Part shown: piece by piece, positions 34,490 to 43,500 of the stretch
How the letters are laid out: every line of letters begins with the position of its first letter
Position numbering within the stretch: the stretch's first letter is position 1
Source: JBJGXI01 sp045635475
GTDB lineage: Bacteria; Bacillota; Bacilli; Bacillales; Amphibacillaceae
Direction of reading: 5' to 3'
Assembly (NCBI RefSeq): GCF_045635475.1
Contig: NZ_JBJGXI010000004.1
Span: 93,958-157,957 of the forward strand
Length of the DNA: 64,000 nucleotides
Notes under the pieces: model-generated
Database searches by the model: none
The model's input: the letters and a program-made list of their open reading frames with translations, nothing else
Told to the model about the DNA's origin: nothing
Program-made: the position numbers and the translations under genes

Positions 34490-35635
34490 TTACTGTTTTT
34501 GTTTCGTCGCTTCTGTCATCTGTTTCCAAACAGATCCTTTCGCTTTTTCGCCACCTTGGATTCGTTCCAATGCCATTTTAGCCTGTAGTCGCACCTCAAA
34601 CTCAGGATCATCTAGTGCATTTTGTAAAGCTGTGATAGCTGATTGATCGCCAACCTCATAAATAAACATGGCTGCACGCCAACGAACTAGACGATTAGGA
34701 TCAGCTAAAGATAAGATCATCTCAGGTAAGGCTTCTTTAAAGCCTAGATCAGATATACAATCCCCAGCCGTTCTTCTTACTGTTACTGCACTGTCTTTTA
34801 AAGCCTTATATAAATATGGTAACACTTCTGGCTCTTCAAGCATACCAAGATACGCTGTTGCTAACCGACGAATCGAAGCTTTTTGATCTTGAAGTGCTTT
34901 GTCTAAGAAAGTGATATTTTCAAAACTAGGGCTTATGCGATCAAGTACTTGGTAACGGATTTTCCAGTCTGGGTCGTCAAGTACACTTAGCGACACGGCT
35001 ACATTTTTTTCTTCTGTCTCACTAATGTCAACGTTGTTAATTGCGAGTTCGACAAGTTGATTCAGTCGATTCTGATCATAGGTAGCAGCTATTTCCTCCG
35101 CCACTTCTGAACCAATCTCTTCTAAGGCACCGTAACGTGGACTTTTTTCTTCCCATTTTCGCTCCATAACAAAGTTGGGTGCGTTTTTTGATGCTTCTAA
35201 GGCCGCTTCCATAAACATCGCTGGTAACCCAAATCGTTGTTCATCATTTCCGTCATCCAGCTTAATTTGCATCGGGATATTGCGGAATGTTTGAATATAT
35301 ACTTTCACCTCTCCAAACGACTTGTCTGGATCCGGATCGGAAGCATTAGTTTGAAAAACATCAGCATCTTCCTCAGCGGTCCCAAGTGAAACTCTTACTT
35401 GAGGGAGAATCGATTCCCATGTATATTTCGGATAACGCTCTAACGCGATAAAATCAATCACATGATAAATCCCTTTCACTCCACCGATGCTAAGTAATTC
35501 TTTGACATAATCAGGTGCATCAGCTGGAATTTCAGAATCCTTGTAATTGCGTGTTTCGCCATCAGGCAATGATTCGTTTAAGACGATTTTCATGGAATGT
35601 GGACTAGGTGTAGGTTCAATCGAAATGATATGCAC
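34490..35635 (-). CDS. CvfC/YpgR family protein (Nfu-N plus HEAT repeats)
   Basis: 381 residues. The N-terminal domain (about 1-90: IISIEPTPSPHSMKIVLNESLPDG...VKGIYHVIDFIALERYP) is the Nfu/NifU-N scaffold fold. The C-terminal half (about 210-370) is a run of HEAT-like repeats (VLDDPDWKIRYQVLDRI, ASIRRLATAYLGMLEEPEVLPYLYKAL, VTVRRTAGDCISDLG, RLVRWRAAMFIYEVGD, FEVRLQAKMALERI). This is the layout of 'conserved virulence factor C' of staphylococci and B. subtilis YpgR; the exact role is unknown. GTG start with AAGGGGGT 8 bases upstream. Co-transcription with bacilliredoxin hints at thiol or iron-sulphur stress (inference). Confidence 0.85.
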   Translation of the reverse strand: MHIISIEPTPSPHSMKIVLNESLPDGETRNYKDSEIPADAPDYVKELLSIGGVKGIYHVIDFIALERYPKYTWESILPQVRVSLGTAEEDADVFQTNASDPDPDKSFGEVKVYIQTFRNIPMQIKLDDGNDEQRFGLPAMFMEAALEASKNAPNFVMERKWEEKSPRYGALEEIGSEVAEEIAATYDQNRLNQLVELAINNVDISETEEKNVAVSLSVLDDPDWKIRYQVLDRISPSFENITFLDKALQDQKASIRRLATAYLGMLEEPEVLPYLYKALKDSAVTVRRTAGDCISDLGFKEALPEMILSLADPNRLVRWRAAMFIYEVGDQSAITALQNALDDPEFEVRLQAKMALERIQGGEKAKGSVWKQMTEATKQKQ

Positions 35636-35792
35636 AAATAAGACCCCCTTAGTCTTTTGCTGACATTGATTTTATCAAAGATAGACAGGATAATCCATTA
35701 AGAGAGACTGGACGTTCTGAGTAATTAAATTATGGAGAGCTTTTTTAATAATCCAAACATGTTGAAGGCTATGTGCGGGGCGGATAGTTTCT

Positions 35793-35970
35793 GCGGCCAC
35801 CAGTGCGCTTATCTGTGACAAATGAGCCATTTTTAGAATTGAGCGGCCACCAGCGCACTTATTTGGGTGAATTTGTTGTTTCAACGAGTTGATATCGGTA
35901 AATAAGTGCTGTGGTGGCCGTCAAATCATCGTAACCAAATCTTCAAGTGAAATAAGCGCTTATGTGGCGT
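35793..35970. repeat. 178-bp dispersed repeat, GGCCAC/AATAAGTGC family, copy 2
   Basis: Same order of blocks as copy 1 at 22849-23026: two forward (GCGGCCACCAGTGCGCTTAT and GCGGCCACCAGCGCACTTAT) and two inverted (AAATAAGTGCTGTGGTGGCC and AAATAAGCGCTTATGTGGC), with the same spacers and clearly homologous spacer sequence. Confidence 0.8.
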
Positions 35971-35999
35971 CCATTCGGGTTAGCGCCTCTGCTGGTATA

Positions 36000-36297
36000 G
36001 CTAACGAGTATCATCTTTTATAATGGATGATTGGAGCTTCAGGAAGTCGATCCACGAAATTGAAAATCGTATTTTCTTCGTGCGATTTAATTCTTTGAAG
36101 CTAATTCAATGTCCTGTTGGGACAGCGCAAGCTTAAAATCCACTTAGAAGCGTACTTTGGGCCTGCGGTTACTTGTCCCACCAAAACATTTGCTTCTTAG
36201 TTAGTTGAATTCGCGTGAACGTAAACACAAGCACTACGTCGGATTTTATTTCAATTCCGAAGCTGAAAAAGCAACAAACTTCACTACAAAGCTCTCA
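36000..36297. repeat. Decayed relative of the modular repeat
   Basis: The right part (GCACTACGTCGGATTTTATTTCAA...AAAAGCAACAAAC, about 36222-36276) resembles the right flank of copy D. The rest is too diverged to align by eye. No gene in this stretch. Confidence 0.45.
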
Positions 36298-38031
36298 TCA
36301 ATAAATATGAACTTCTAACCACCCTCGAACACTATTAATAAACCAAATAGTATCATACGACGCCAGTTCATTCTTTTTAATAACTTTCTCATGCAGTTCT
36401 CCCTGATCAATCAATGCTTGACGGTACGTTCCAGCCAATAGCCCGCACGAAATTGGTGGGGTGTAGTAGACGCCATTTCGTTCAACAACTAAATTGCCTG
36501 TAGTAAACTCAGTTAACTCCTCTTGTTCGTTCCAAAGTAATATGGAAAAAGCCTGTTTCGCTTGCTGTTGGAAATGATCGTAAACAGCGCGATAGGTTGT
36601 TTTATGGAATAAGAATGGGTCTTGAGCGTCGATTGGTGTAGCTGCCAGTGTGCACATAATTGGCTGATTGATTGGCTTGGTTGCTGCTGCTTCTGATACC
36701 AAAGTCCCATCCTTATGAAGAAGTAAGCGTGCTTTATAGGCTCCTTGATGATAATCTTGTGCGAGTTCTTTCAATCGAGCGACTACTGAAGTCTCTTCAT
36801 AACCATAGCCGAAATAGATGGCGGACGTTTGTAATCGAGCAAGATGATAGGGCAGTAAAGGATACTCACCGTCTTCTAATTTTAGTGATTCAAGTAATGC
36901 AAAAGGGGTTCTTCGTTCGGACAACAGTTGAGCTTTCACTTGTGTTTCTTGATACTCTCCTTCAGTTGATGAATCCCATGTAATTCCTCCACCAACGCCA
37001 TAATGAGCAGCAGATTTTTCAGAATCAATCACAACTGTGCGAATTGGCACACTAAAAGTTGCCTCTCGATCAGGCGTAATAAATCCGATCGCACCACAGT
37101 ACACTTCCCGTGGGACAGCTTCAAGACTTGCGATATATTCCATTGTGCTTATCTTAGGTGCACCTGTAATCGAACCACACGGAAACAAGGCAGAAAACCA
37201 ATCAAATACAGTTGTGTCTGCTTGGAGTTCCGCTGTAATTGTCGAAGTCATTTGATGAACAGTAGGGTAGGTTTCAATTTCAAATAAGTGTGGAACCTTA
37301 ACTGTTCCAGGCTTCGCAATCCTACCAACATCATTACGGAGTAAATCGACGATCATTACATTTTCGGCTCGTTCTTTTTCAGATTGTCGGAGCGCTGCCG
37401 CTATTTCTTGGTCCTCTTGGAAGAATCGTCCCCTTTTAGCTGTGCCCTTCATCGGTTTTGTTTCGATATGATTATTATTAATTCGGAAAAAAAGCTCAGG
37501 AGAAGCAGATAAGAGACGATATTTTCCTAAATTAAGATAAGCACTATAAGCTGCTTGTTGATTTTCAGTTAGTTGTTTATAAAAAGCAAAATCATCACCA
37601 GAAAAGTTAGCTTGTAATCGTAGCGTATAATTAACCTGGTACGTATCTCCCTTAGCAATCGCTTGCTTTATCTGATCGATCCCCGTTTGGTAACTGTCAT
37701 AGCTGGAGGTAGGGACCCAATCCGATACATGATAACTTGTATTGTGATCACTAGGTAGCGCGTCACTAGGTTGTTTGAAAATACCAAACCATACGAGTGG
37801 TAAGCTAGGATGTGAAGCAACCTTATAGTTATGATTAAAAGCAGGTGCAGCTTCGTAGGAAACATAACCCGCAACATAATAACCATTTTGTAGTGCTTGT
37901 TCGATTTGATCAAAAAAAGGAGGAATCGCAGACAATTCGTTCGTTTGCAGGATTTCTACTGGATCGGTGAAAGTGATCGGGCTTTTTTTACCGTTAACAT
38001 CATTAAATTCAAAAAGTAGGTACGGGTGCAT
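36298..38031 (-). CDS. pabB: Aminodeoxychorismate synthase I fused to aminodeoxychorismate lyase
   Basis: 577 residues. The first ~370 form a chorismate-binding domain (KGDTYQVNYTLRL, KGTAKRGRF, GAPKISTMEYIASLE, REVYCGAIGFITPD, VGGGITWDS). The last ~200 form a class IV aminotransferase-like lyase (LLLHKDGTL, FTTGNLVVERNGVYYTPPISCGLLAGTYR), equivalent to PabC. With PabA it makes 4-aminobenzoate for folate. B. subtilis keeps pabC separate, so this is a fused form. The start at 38031 has GGGGG 7 bases upstream and overlaps the pabA end; an in-frame ATG at 38061 adds 10 residues. Confidence 0.9.
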   Translation of the reverse strand: MHPYLLFEFNDVNGKKSPITFTDPVEILQTNELSAIPPFFDQIEQALQNGYYVAGYVSYEAAPAFNHNYKVASHPSLPLVWFGIFKQPSDALPSDHNTSYHVSDWVPTSSYDSYQTGIDQIKQAIAKGDTYQVNYTLRLQANFSGDDFAFYKQLTENQQAAYSAYLNLGKYRLLSASPELFFRINNNHIETKPMKGTAKRGRFFQEDQEIAAALRQSEKERAENVMIVDLLRNDVGRIAKPGTVKVPHLFEIETYPTVHQMTSTITAELQADTTVFDWFSALFPCGSITGAPKISTMEYIASLEAVPREVYCGAIGFITPDREATFSVPIRTVVIDSEKSAAHYGVGGGITWDSSTEGEYQETQVKAQLLSERRTPFALLESLKLEDGEYPLLPYHLARLQTSAIYFGYGYEETSVVARLKELAQDYHQGAYKARLLLHKDGTLVSEAAATKPINQPIMCTLAATPIDAQDPFLFHKTTYRAVYDHFQQQAKQAFSILLWNEQEELTEFTTGNLVVERNGVYYTPPISCGLLAGTYRQALIDQGELHEKVIKKNELASYDTIWFINSVRGWLEVHIY

Positions 38032-38635
38032 GAGTAACCCCCATTGAATTGTTGTTTGCATTCCACTGTAGTGCTAGCATATAGCTATTTTTAATCATAT
38101 CAAAACCATGTTCAGTTAGTATTGATTCGGGATGAAATTGAATACCTTCAACAGAAAGTGTGCGATGGCGAACGCCCATAATAGTTCCATCCGAAGACCT
38201 TGCTGTAACTTCTAGTTGTGCTGGAATCGAGTGGTCTTTTACCACAAGAGAATGGTATCTTGTTACGTTGCAAGGGCTAGGGATGGTTTGAAAAATACCG
38301 TGGCCATCGTGTGTAATAGTAGACACTTTTCCATGCATCGGTTGTTTTCCTTTCACGACATTCCCTCCAAAGTGTGCACAAATGAGTTGATGTCCTAGAC
38401 ATACGCCAAGTATCGGTGTTGTCGTTGCAAGTTCCTTTAAAATAGCTGAACAAACTCCCGATTGGTCCGGGGAACCAGGTCCAGGTGATAGGACAATCAA
38501 CGTAGGGTTAAGGCTTGCAATATAAGAAACAGACACTTCATCGTTATAATAAACATGAACGTGTTCGTCGAGTTGTTTATAATACTGCACAAGATTGTAA
38601 GTAAAAGAGTCATAATTATCGATAATCACAATCAT
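38009..38635 (-). CDS. pabA: Aminodeoxychorismate/anthranilate synthase glutaminase
   Basis: 208 residues, class I glutamine amidotransferase. Cys79 is in GVCLGHQ, the His/Glu pair in IQFHPES near residue 168, and the oxyanion strand in LSPGPGSPD. It supplies ammonia to the PabB part encoded by the overlapping next gene. No trp genes are adjacent and the fused lyase lies next to it, so the folate role is certain; it may also serve TrpE as in B. subtilis. GAGGTGA ribosome site. Confidence 0.92.
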   Translation of the reverse strand: MIVIIDNYDSFTYNLVQYYKQLDEHVHVYYNDEVSVSYIASLNPTLIVLSPGPGSPDQSGVCSAILKELATTTPILGVCLGHQLICAHFGGNVVKGKQPMHGKVSTITHDGHGIFQTIPSPCNVTRYHSLVVKDHSIPAQLEVTARSSDGTIMGVRHRTLSVEGIQFHPESILTEHGFDMIKNSYMLALQWNANNNSMGVTHAPVPTF

Positions 38636-38705
38636 AAGCAGGTCACCTCACTTTTTCATAAAGCTCTATTCGTAACATGTTGTTCTATATAGTTGATGGA
38701 ATATC

Positions 38706-38907
38706 CGTCGTAGTTGGAGAGTACTTGGCCCGCTCCGGAAATGCACTTCGCTTTCCGCGGGGGGCTAGTGAGCCTCCTCGCGCATTCGCGCTCCGGGGTC
38801 TCACTTAGGCCACTATTCCCGCAGGAGTCGAAGTGCATTTCCTCCGCTGCTAACGGGATTGCTCTTTACGTCGGGTGACTGGAGCGGAAATCACGTGCAC
38901 TACGTCA
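38706..38907 (-). repeat. Modular repeat, copy B (hairpin 2 only)
   Basis: Inverted relative to copies A and D. It keeps both outer ends and hairpin module 2 (GAAATGCACTTCG...CGAAGTGCATTTC), but module 1 is reduced to a short GACTGGAGCGGAAATCACG link. Modules are evidently lost separately. Confidence 0.8.
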
Positions 38908-39041
38908 GAGTTTAGCTACTAACAATCATAAACAACAATCTTTCACAAAATAATCTTACAGGAAATTAGTTTATCACAGCTGTGTGATACTTCACTAGAT
39001 GCCATTTGAAAAAAATAAAGTCTACTTTTCTAGCCTTGTTC

Positions 39042-40262
39042 TCAAGACAACCCTTTTACCCAAGCGTTTTGTTCATAGCCGCGCTGTTCCCAATAGCCAA
39101 AATGTTCCTCTTCAATTAGCTCAATTCGAGTAAGCCACTTAACTGATTTATAAGCATATAATTTTGGTGTAATTAGTCTTACTGGTCCGCCGTTATTCTG
39201 CTTTATTAATTCACCATCAATTAATGTAGCAACGATCACATCATCCATCATCGCTTCTGACATTGTAAGTGAGTCGGTATATACGCCATCACCAGAATAG
39301 AATTTAACATATTTCGCTTTTCCATTAACATTTGCTTCCTCTAACAATGCTTTTAACGGAATTCCTTCCCAGGTAACATCGTATACACTCCACCCGGTAA
39401 TGCAGTGAAAGTTGCTAAGCTGTGATGTTCGTTGTAACTTAACAAACTGATCCCATGTATAAGAAAGTTTATTTTCGACGAGTCCATCTACTGTTAAAGA
39501 CCAATTGTCACTATTAAATGTAGGCATCTCGGTGACAGTATAATAACGAAATTGTCCGGTTCTTCCTGCTATGTCTGTAGAACTTGGTTTAGGAATAGGA
39601 TTCATATTATTCCCATCGGGATTGATTCCAACATTTTTTTCTGGAAAATAAGACTTCAGCCAAGAACCTATGATTGGTAGTGATATTAGCGCAATGAGTA
39701 CTCCTGTTGCAACTTTCAAAAACGATCGTCGTCTTAGAATCGGGTTTTCATCGTCAATCTCGATTGGGCGCTGTATGGCAGATGCTTCGTTTTTCTTTTT
39801 ACTCAAGTTTTCAAACCATTTACTTCTCGTAATACTGTGAAAAATAACGTATGGCAATCCAACCCAGGTCGCTAAATCGTGCACAACTAAAGCTACCGAA
39901 TTTACGATTGGTGGTAGTTGCCGATAAAAAGTAAGCATCAGGCCAGACACAATTAATAATCCTAAAATAGTTAAGACGGCATATACATTTAAACGGTGGT
40001 TTTGCTTTCTCCGAAGCGTTCGCAAATGTTTGAGTATTTTTGGTAAATAAAACAAGACTGGCAATATGCTTACAAAACCAATCCAGATATGTGCATCTTT
40101 GACCGACACACGTAGACCCGAAAAGGCTGACCGGAAGTATGTTGAATATAACAAAAGTCCTGTTGCACTTAATAAGAAGAACAGGATTGCATTTGCATGG
40201 TGAATCCGAACGAGTTTATCTCTAAATCTTAGCTTTCGCTTGAAAAATAATTTCCAATTCAT
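39042..40262 (-). CDS. Cytochrome b561-like membrane domain fused to a sulfite-oxidase-type molybdopterin domain
   Basis: 406 residues. The N-terminal ~155 hold four membrane helices with candidate heme b ligands His21/22, His58, His128 and His142. A twin-arginine motif RRRSFLK (177-183) and a hydrophobic helix follow, then an extracytoplasmic molybdopterin domain with FHCITGW, where Cys287 should bind Mo, and NNGGPVRLITPKLYAYKSVKWLTRIEL. This resembles MsrP/YedY with its membrane heme partner joined into one chain. It likely passes electrons from quinol to an extracellular oxidised substrate (inference). The start at 40262 has GGAGGAGG upstream. Confidence 0.87.
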   Translation of the reverse strand: MNWKLFFKRKLRFRDKLVRIHHANAILFFLLSATGLLLYSTYFRSAFSGLRVSVKDAHIWIGFVSILPVLFYLPKILKHLRTLRRKQNHRLNVYAVLTILGLLIVSGLMLTFYRQLPPIVNSVALVVHDLATWVGLPYVIFHSITRSKWFENLSKKKNEASAIQRPIEIDDENPILRRRSFLKVATGVLIALISLPIIGSWLKSYFPEKNVGINPDGNNMNPIPKPSSTDIAGRTGQFRYYTVTEMPTFNSDNWSLTVDGLVENKLSYTWDQFVKLQRTSQLSNFHCITGWSVYDVTWEGIPLKALLEEANVNGKAKYVKFYSGDGVYTDSLTMSEAMMDDVIVATLIDGELIKQNNGGPVRLITPKLYAYKSVKWLTRIELIEEEHFGYWEQRGYEQNAWVKGLS

Positions 40263-40394
40263 AACACCAACCTCCTCCTGTATTTCTCTTTCTTCTATCA
40301 TAACGGTTCTTGGACTCATTTAGAATCAAACCGCACTCATAAGTATGAAATTTCAGAAATCGAATTAAAATTGTCAGTTTTTTTAGTTAAACCA

Positions 40395-40422
40395 TTGACA
40401 TGTTAGTTAATCATGGTAGTAT
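40395..40422 (+). promoter_or_regulatory. Sigma-A promoter of the siderophore transport operon
   Basis: TTGACA (40395-40400), 16-bp spacer, TAGTAT (40417-40422). The Fur box begins 15 bp downstream, covering the expected start of transcription. Confidence 0.6.
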
Positions 40423-40436
40423 AAGGTTATCTAATT

Positions 40437-40455
40437 GATAATGAATCTCATTATC
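40437..40455 (+). promoter_or_regulatory. Fur box
   Basis: GATAATGAATCTCATTATC is a near-perfect palindrome matching the 19-bp Fur consensus GATAATGATAATCATTATC at nearly every position. Predicts repression of the downstream operon when iron is plentiful. Confidence 0.9.
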
Positions 40456-40489
40456 GATTGGTGGGATTATGAACGTCGAAGGAGTAGTC

Positions 40490-41440
40490 ATGCGAAAACG
40501 GTATTTAATCATCCTCTTAATTTTATTATCATGTACATCTTTATTTATCGGTGTGACGGGTTTAACTCCATTTGACCTTTTTCATTTAGATGAAGATCAG
40601 CTACGAATCTTGTTAATTAGTAGGATTCCGCGGTTATTAAGCATTATCATCGCTGGGGCAGGAATGAGTATTTGTGGTCTAATTATGCAACAGTTAAGCA
40701 GAAACAAGTTTGTTTCGCCAACAACTGCTGGAACATTAGACTCTGCTAGATTCGGTATTTTAATATCTTTAATGTTGTTTTCCACCGCAACCCCAATGGA
40801 GAAGATGCTTGTTGCATTCGTATTTGCTTTGCTAGGAACTTTTATCTTTATGAAGATACTAGATAAGATAAAATTTAAGGATGCTATCTTCATACCATTA
40901 GTAGGTTTGATGTTTGGTAATATTATCAGTTCAATCACGACATTTTTTGCGTACAAAAATGACTTGATTCAAAATATGTCTTCCTGGTTACAAGGTAACT
41001 TCGCGCTCATGATTCAAGGTAGATATGAAATATTATACATAAGTATTCCTGTACTCATTATCGCTTATTTTTATGCAAATCGTTTTACAATCGCAGGGAT
41101 GGGCGAGGATTTCTCAACGAACCTAGGCTTGAATCATAAACAGGTGGTTAATGTAGGATTGGTAATTGTGTCCTTGGTTACAACCGTTGTTGTATTAACG
41201 GTAGGGATGATTCCATTTTTGGGACTAATTATTCCGAACATCGTTACGATTTATCAAGGAGATGACTTAAAGAAAAGCCTTTCTCATACCGCATTATTAG
41301 GTGCAGTTTTCGTTCTAGCATGTGATATTCTCGGACGCATCATTATTTTTCCATATGAGATCGCCATTGGCGTAACCGTCGGTGTCATCGGAAGTGGTAT
41401 TTTTCTTTACTTGGTCATGAGGAGAAAGGCATATGAGTAA
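40490..41440 (+). CDS. yclN: Siderophore ABC transporter permease (FecCD family)
   Basis: 316 residues with about nine helices. The FecCD hallmarks are RIPRLLSIIIAGAGMSICGLIMQQLSRNKFVSPTTAGTLDSARFG and VGMIPFLGLIIPNIVTIYQGDDLKK. Gene order permease-permease-ATPase-binding protein and the sequence match B. subtilis YclNOPQ, which imports petrobactin-type catecholate siderophores. The start at 40490 (MRKRYL) has GAAGGAG 6 bases upstream. It overlaps yclO by 8 bases. Confidence 0.9.
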   Translation: MRKRYLIILLILLSCTSLFIGVTGLTPFDLFHLDEDQLRILLISRIPRLLSIIIAGAGMSICGLIMQQLSRNKFVSPTTAGTLDSARFGILISLMLFSTATPMEKMLVAFVFALLGTFIFMKILDKIKFKDAIFIPLVGLMFGNIISSITTFFAYKNDLIQNMSSWLQGNFALMIQGRYEILYISIPVLIIAYFYANRFTIAGMGEDFSTNLGLNHKQVVNVGLVIVSLVTTVVVLTVGMIPFLGLIIPNIVTIYQGDDLKKSLSHTALLGAVFVLACDILGRIIIFPYEIAIGVTVGVIGSGIFLYLVMRRKAYE

Positions 41441-42380
41441 TAAAACAAAACTAGTGATTCTGTCTGTTTTAGCCATTGGATTAATTGCTACATTCTTATT
41501 CATCGATTTGGGTGGCAATTGGGATTATGTATTACCTAGAAGAGCGACAAAAATAGCAGCTATTGCTCTAACTGGAGCTGTAATTGCCTTTTCTACAATG
41601 ATTTTTCAAACGATTACGAACAACCGTATTTTAACACCGAGTTTAATAGGTTTAGATTCTTTGTACTTGTTAATCCAAACCTTTATTATATTTGTTTTTG
41701 GTTCTACGAGTTTAGCTGCTGTTAACCCTAATCTGAACTTCGCTATATCAGTTGGTTTGATGATGGTGTTTGCGGCACTGCTATATAAAATTTTGTTTAA
41801 AAGTGGTAGAAATATTTATTTCTTATTATTAGTAGGGATTATTTTTGGGACATTTTTTGGTAGTTTGTCATCATTTATGCAAGTGCTAATTGATCCAAAC
41901 GAGTTCTTTATTGTTCAGAACCAAATGTTTGCTAGCTTTAACAACGTAAATACAGATTTATTAACTGTCTCCTTTATCGTAATTATCATCGTAACGATTT
42001 ATTTTTGGAGATTGATGAAGTACCTTGATGTGTTATCACTAGGTAAGGAACAGGCAATAAGCTTAGGCGTTGATTATGACTATGTTGTTAAAAGACTTTT
42101 AATCATTGTTGCTATTTTTATAAGTATCGCAACGGCTCTAGTCGGACCGATTACATTTTTAGGTTTATTAGTAGCAAACCTAGCACACGAGTTTTTCAAA
42201 ACGTATAAACATAGTTATCTGATTATCGGTTCAATTTTAATTAGTATTGTTGCTTTAGTTGGTGGTCAGCTAATTGTAGAAAGAGTCTTTACCTTTTCGA
42301 CAACATTAAGCGTAATTATTAATTTTGTCGGTGGCGTTTATTTTCTATACCTTTTGTTAAAGGAGAGTAAAGCATGGTAG
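41433..42380 (+). CDS. yclO: Siderophore ABC transporter permease (FecCD family)
   Basis: 315 residues, the second permease subunit. RATKIAAIALTGAVIAFSTMIFQTITNNRILTPSLIGLDSLYLL and ALVGPITFLGLLVANLAHEFFKTYKH are the FecCD motifs, the latter contacting the ATPase. It should pair with YclN to form the heterodimeric channel. The start overlaps the end of yclN, and its end overlaps yclP by 7 bases, a tightly coupled operon. Confidence 0.9.
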   Translation: MSNKTKLVILSVLAIGLIATFLFIDLGGNWDYVLPRRATKIAAIALTGAVIAFSTMIFQTITNNRILTPSLIGLDSLYLLIQTFIIFVFGSTSLAAVNPNLNFAISVGLMMVFAALLYKILFKSGRNIYFLLLVGIIFGTFFGSLSSFMQVLIDPNEFFIVQNQMFASFNNVNTDLLTVSFIVIIIVTIYFWRLMKYLDVLSLGKEQAISLGVDYDYVVKRLLIIVAIFISIATALVGPITFLGLLVANLAHEFFKTYKHSYLIIGSILISIVALVGGQLIVERVFTFSTTLSVIINFVGGVYFLYLLLKESKAW

Positions 42381-43132
42381 TAGTTCAAGGAGTTTCAAAA
42401 AAGTATGCTAGTAAAAATGTAGTGGATAAGGTTTCTGTGGAAATTCCTAAAGGACAGATCACATCGTTTATCGGACCAAATGGTGCAGGTAAAAGTACAT
42501 TGCTATCAATGGTTAGCCGTCTGATCACGCGGGATGAGGGTGAAATCTTAATTGACGACGAAGATGTAACTGCTAGCAAGAGTAAAGAGCTTGCTAAGAA
42601 AATAGCAATCTTGAAACAATCCAACCATGTGAATATCCGTTTGACGATAAGAGAATTAGTAAGCTTCGGTCGTTTCCCATATTCGCAAGGAAAGTTGACC
42701 AAGGAAGATATTAGACATATTGACCAAGCGATTGCTTACATGGAGTTAGGTGACATGGAAGGGAAGTTTCTGGATCAGTTAAGTGGTGGTCAGCTGCAGC
42801 GAGCCTATATCGCGATGGTGATCGCACAAGATACCGAGTACATACTACTCGATGAACCATTAAATAATCTTGATATGAGGCACTCTGTACAAATTATGAA
42901 AGTGCTTCGCCGTCTTGTTGACGAAACGGGTAAAACCGTTGTGATTGTTATTCATGATGTAAATTTTGCCTCGGTTTATTCCGATTATATTGTTGCTTTA
43001 AAAGATGGAAAAATTGTTAAAAAAGGAACGACAAATGAAATTATTGATCGGGCTGTATTGAAAGAAGTATATGACATGGACATTCAAATACAGGATATTG
43101 ATCAGTGTAAAATTTGTTTATATTTTTCATAG
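42374..43132 (+). CDS. yclP: Siderophore ABC transporter ATPase
   Basis: 252 residues. Walker A is GPNGAGKST (residues ~34-42), the Q-loop ILKQSN, signature LSGGQLQRAYIA, Walker B YILLDEPLNNLD and switch His in IVIHDVNFAS. Typical FecE/FhuC-type ATPase. It energises YclNO. The next gene of the system, the binding protein, is 368 bp further on, separated by a repeat element. Confidence 0.92.
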   Translation: MVVVQGVSKKYASKNVVDKVSVEIPKGQITSFIGPNGAGKSTLLSMVSRLITRDEGEILIDDEDVTASKSKELAKKIAILKQSNHVNIRLTIRELVSFGRFPYSQGKLTKEDIRHIDQAIAYMELGDMEGKFLDQLSGGQLQRAYIAMVIAQDTEYILLDEPLNNLDMRHSVQIMKVLRRLVDETGKTVVIVIHDVNFASVYSDYIVALKDGKIVKKGTTNEIIDRAVLKEVYDMDIQIQDIDQCKICLYFS

Positions 43133-43159
43133 CAATAAGAAGTATAAAATTTTGTGCAT

Positions 43160-43320
43160 GTGTCTAGCTCCGAGCGCCAGAAACTAGCGAGACTAGCGAG
43201 ACTTCCCTCGCCTCCGTACGATAAGTCAACATCGACTCCCTTCGGATCGTCGTGTTTCCTTTATCTCCTGCGGCTCAGTACAGTCCGTACGTTTCTAAGC
43301 GGCGCTCTGCGCTTTTCTTA
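43160..43320. repeat. Dispersed ~160-bp element, TCTAGCTC...GCGCTTTTC type
   Basis: The ends carry an inverted pair GAGCGCC / GGCGCTC and the body is GC-richer than its surroundings. It resembles intergenic elements I know from other Bacillaceae that start TGTCTAGCTCC and end GCGCTTTTC. Only one copy lies in this window. It separates yclP from yclQ. Confidence 0.55.
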
Positions 43321-43500
43321 AAGAAATACTAACTATAGTTTAAACATGGATAACGATAAACGATCATCACATATAAAATGCCGGATTATGGGATGTGGAT
43401 GGGCCCAGAAACCATCCTGTATATCTGGTGAACATTAATATGTATATATGATCATTTATTATTATCTGTTTAAAAATATATTATAATGAGGTGCTTATTT

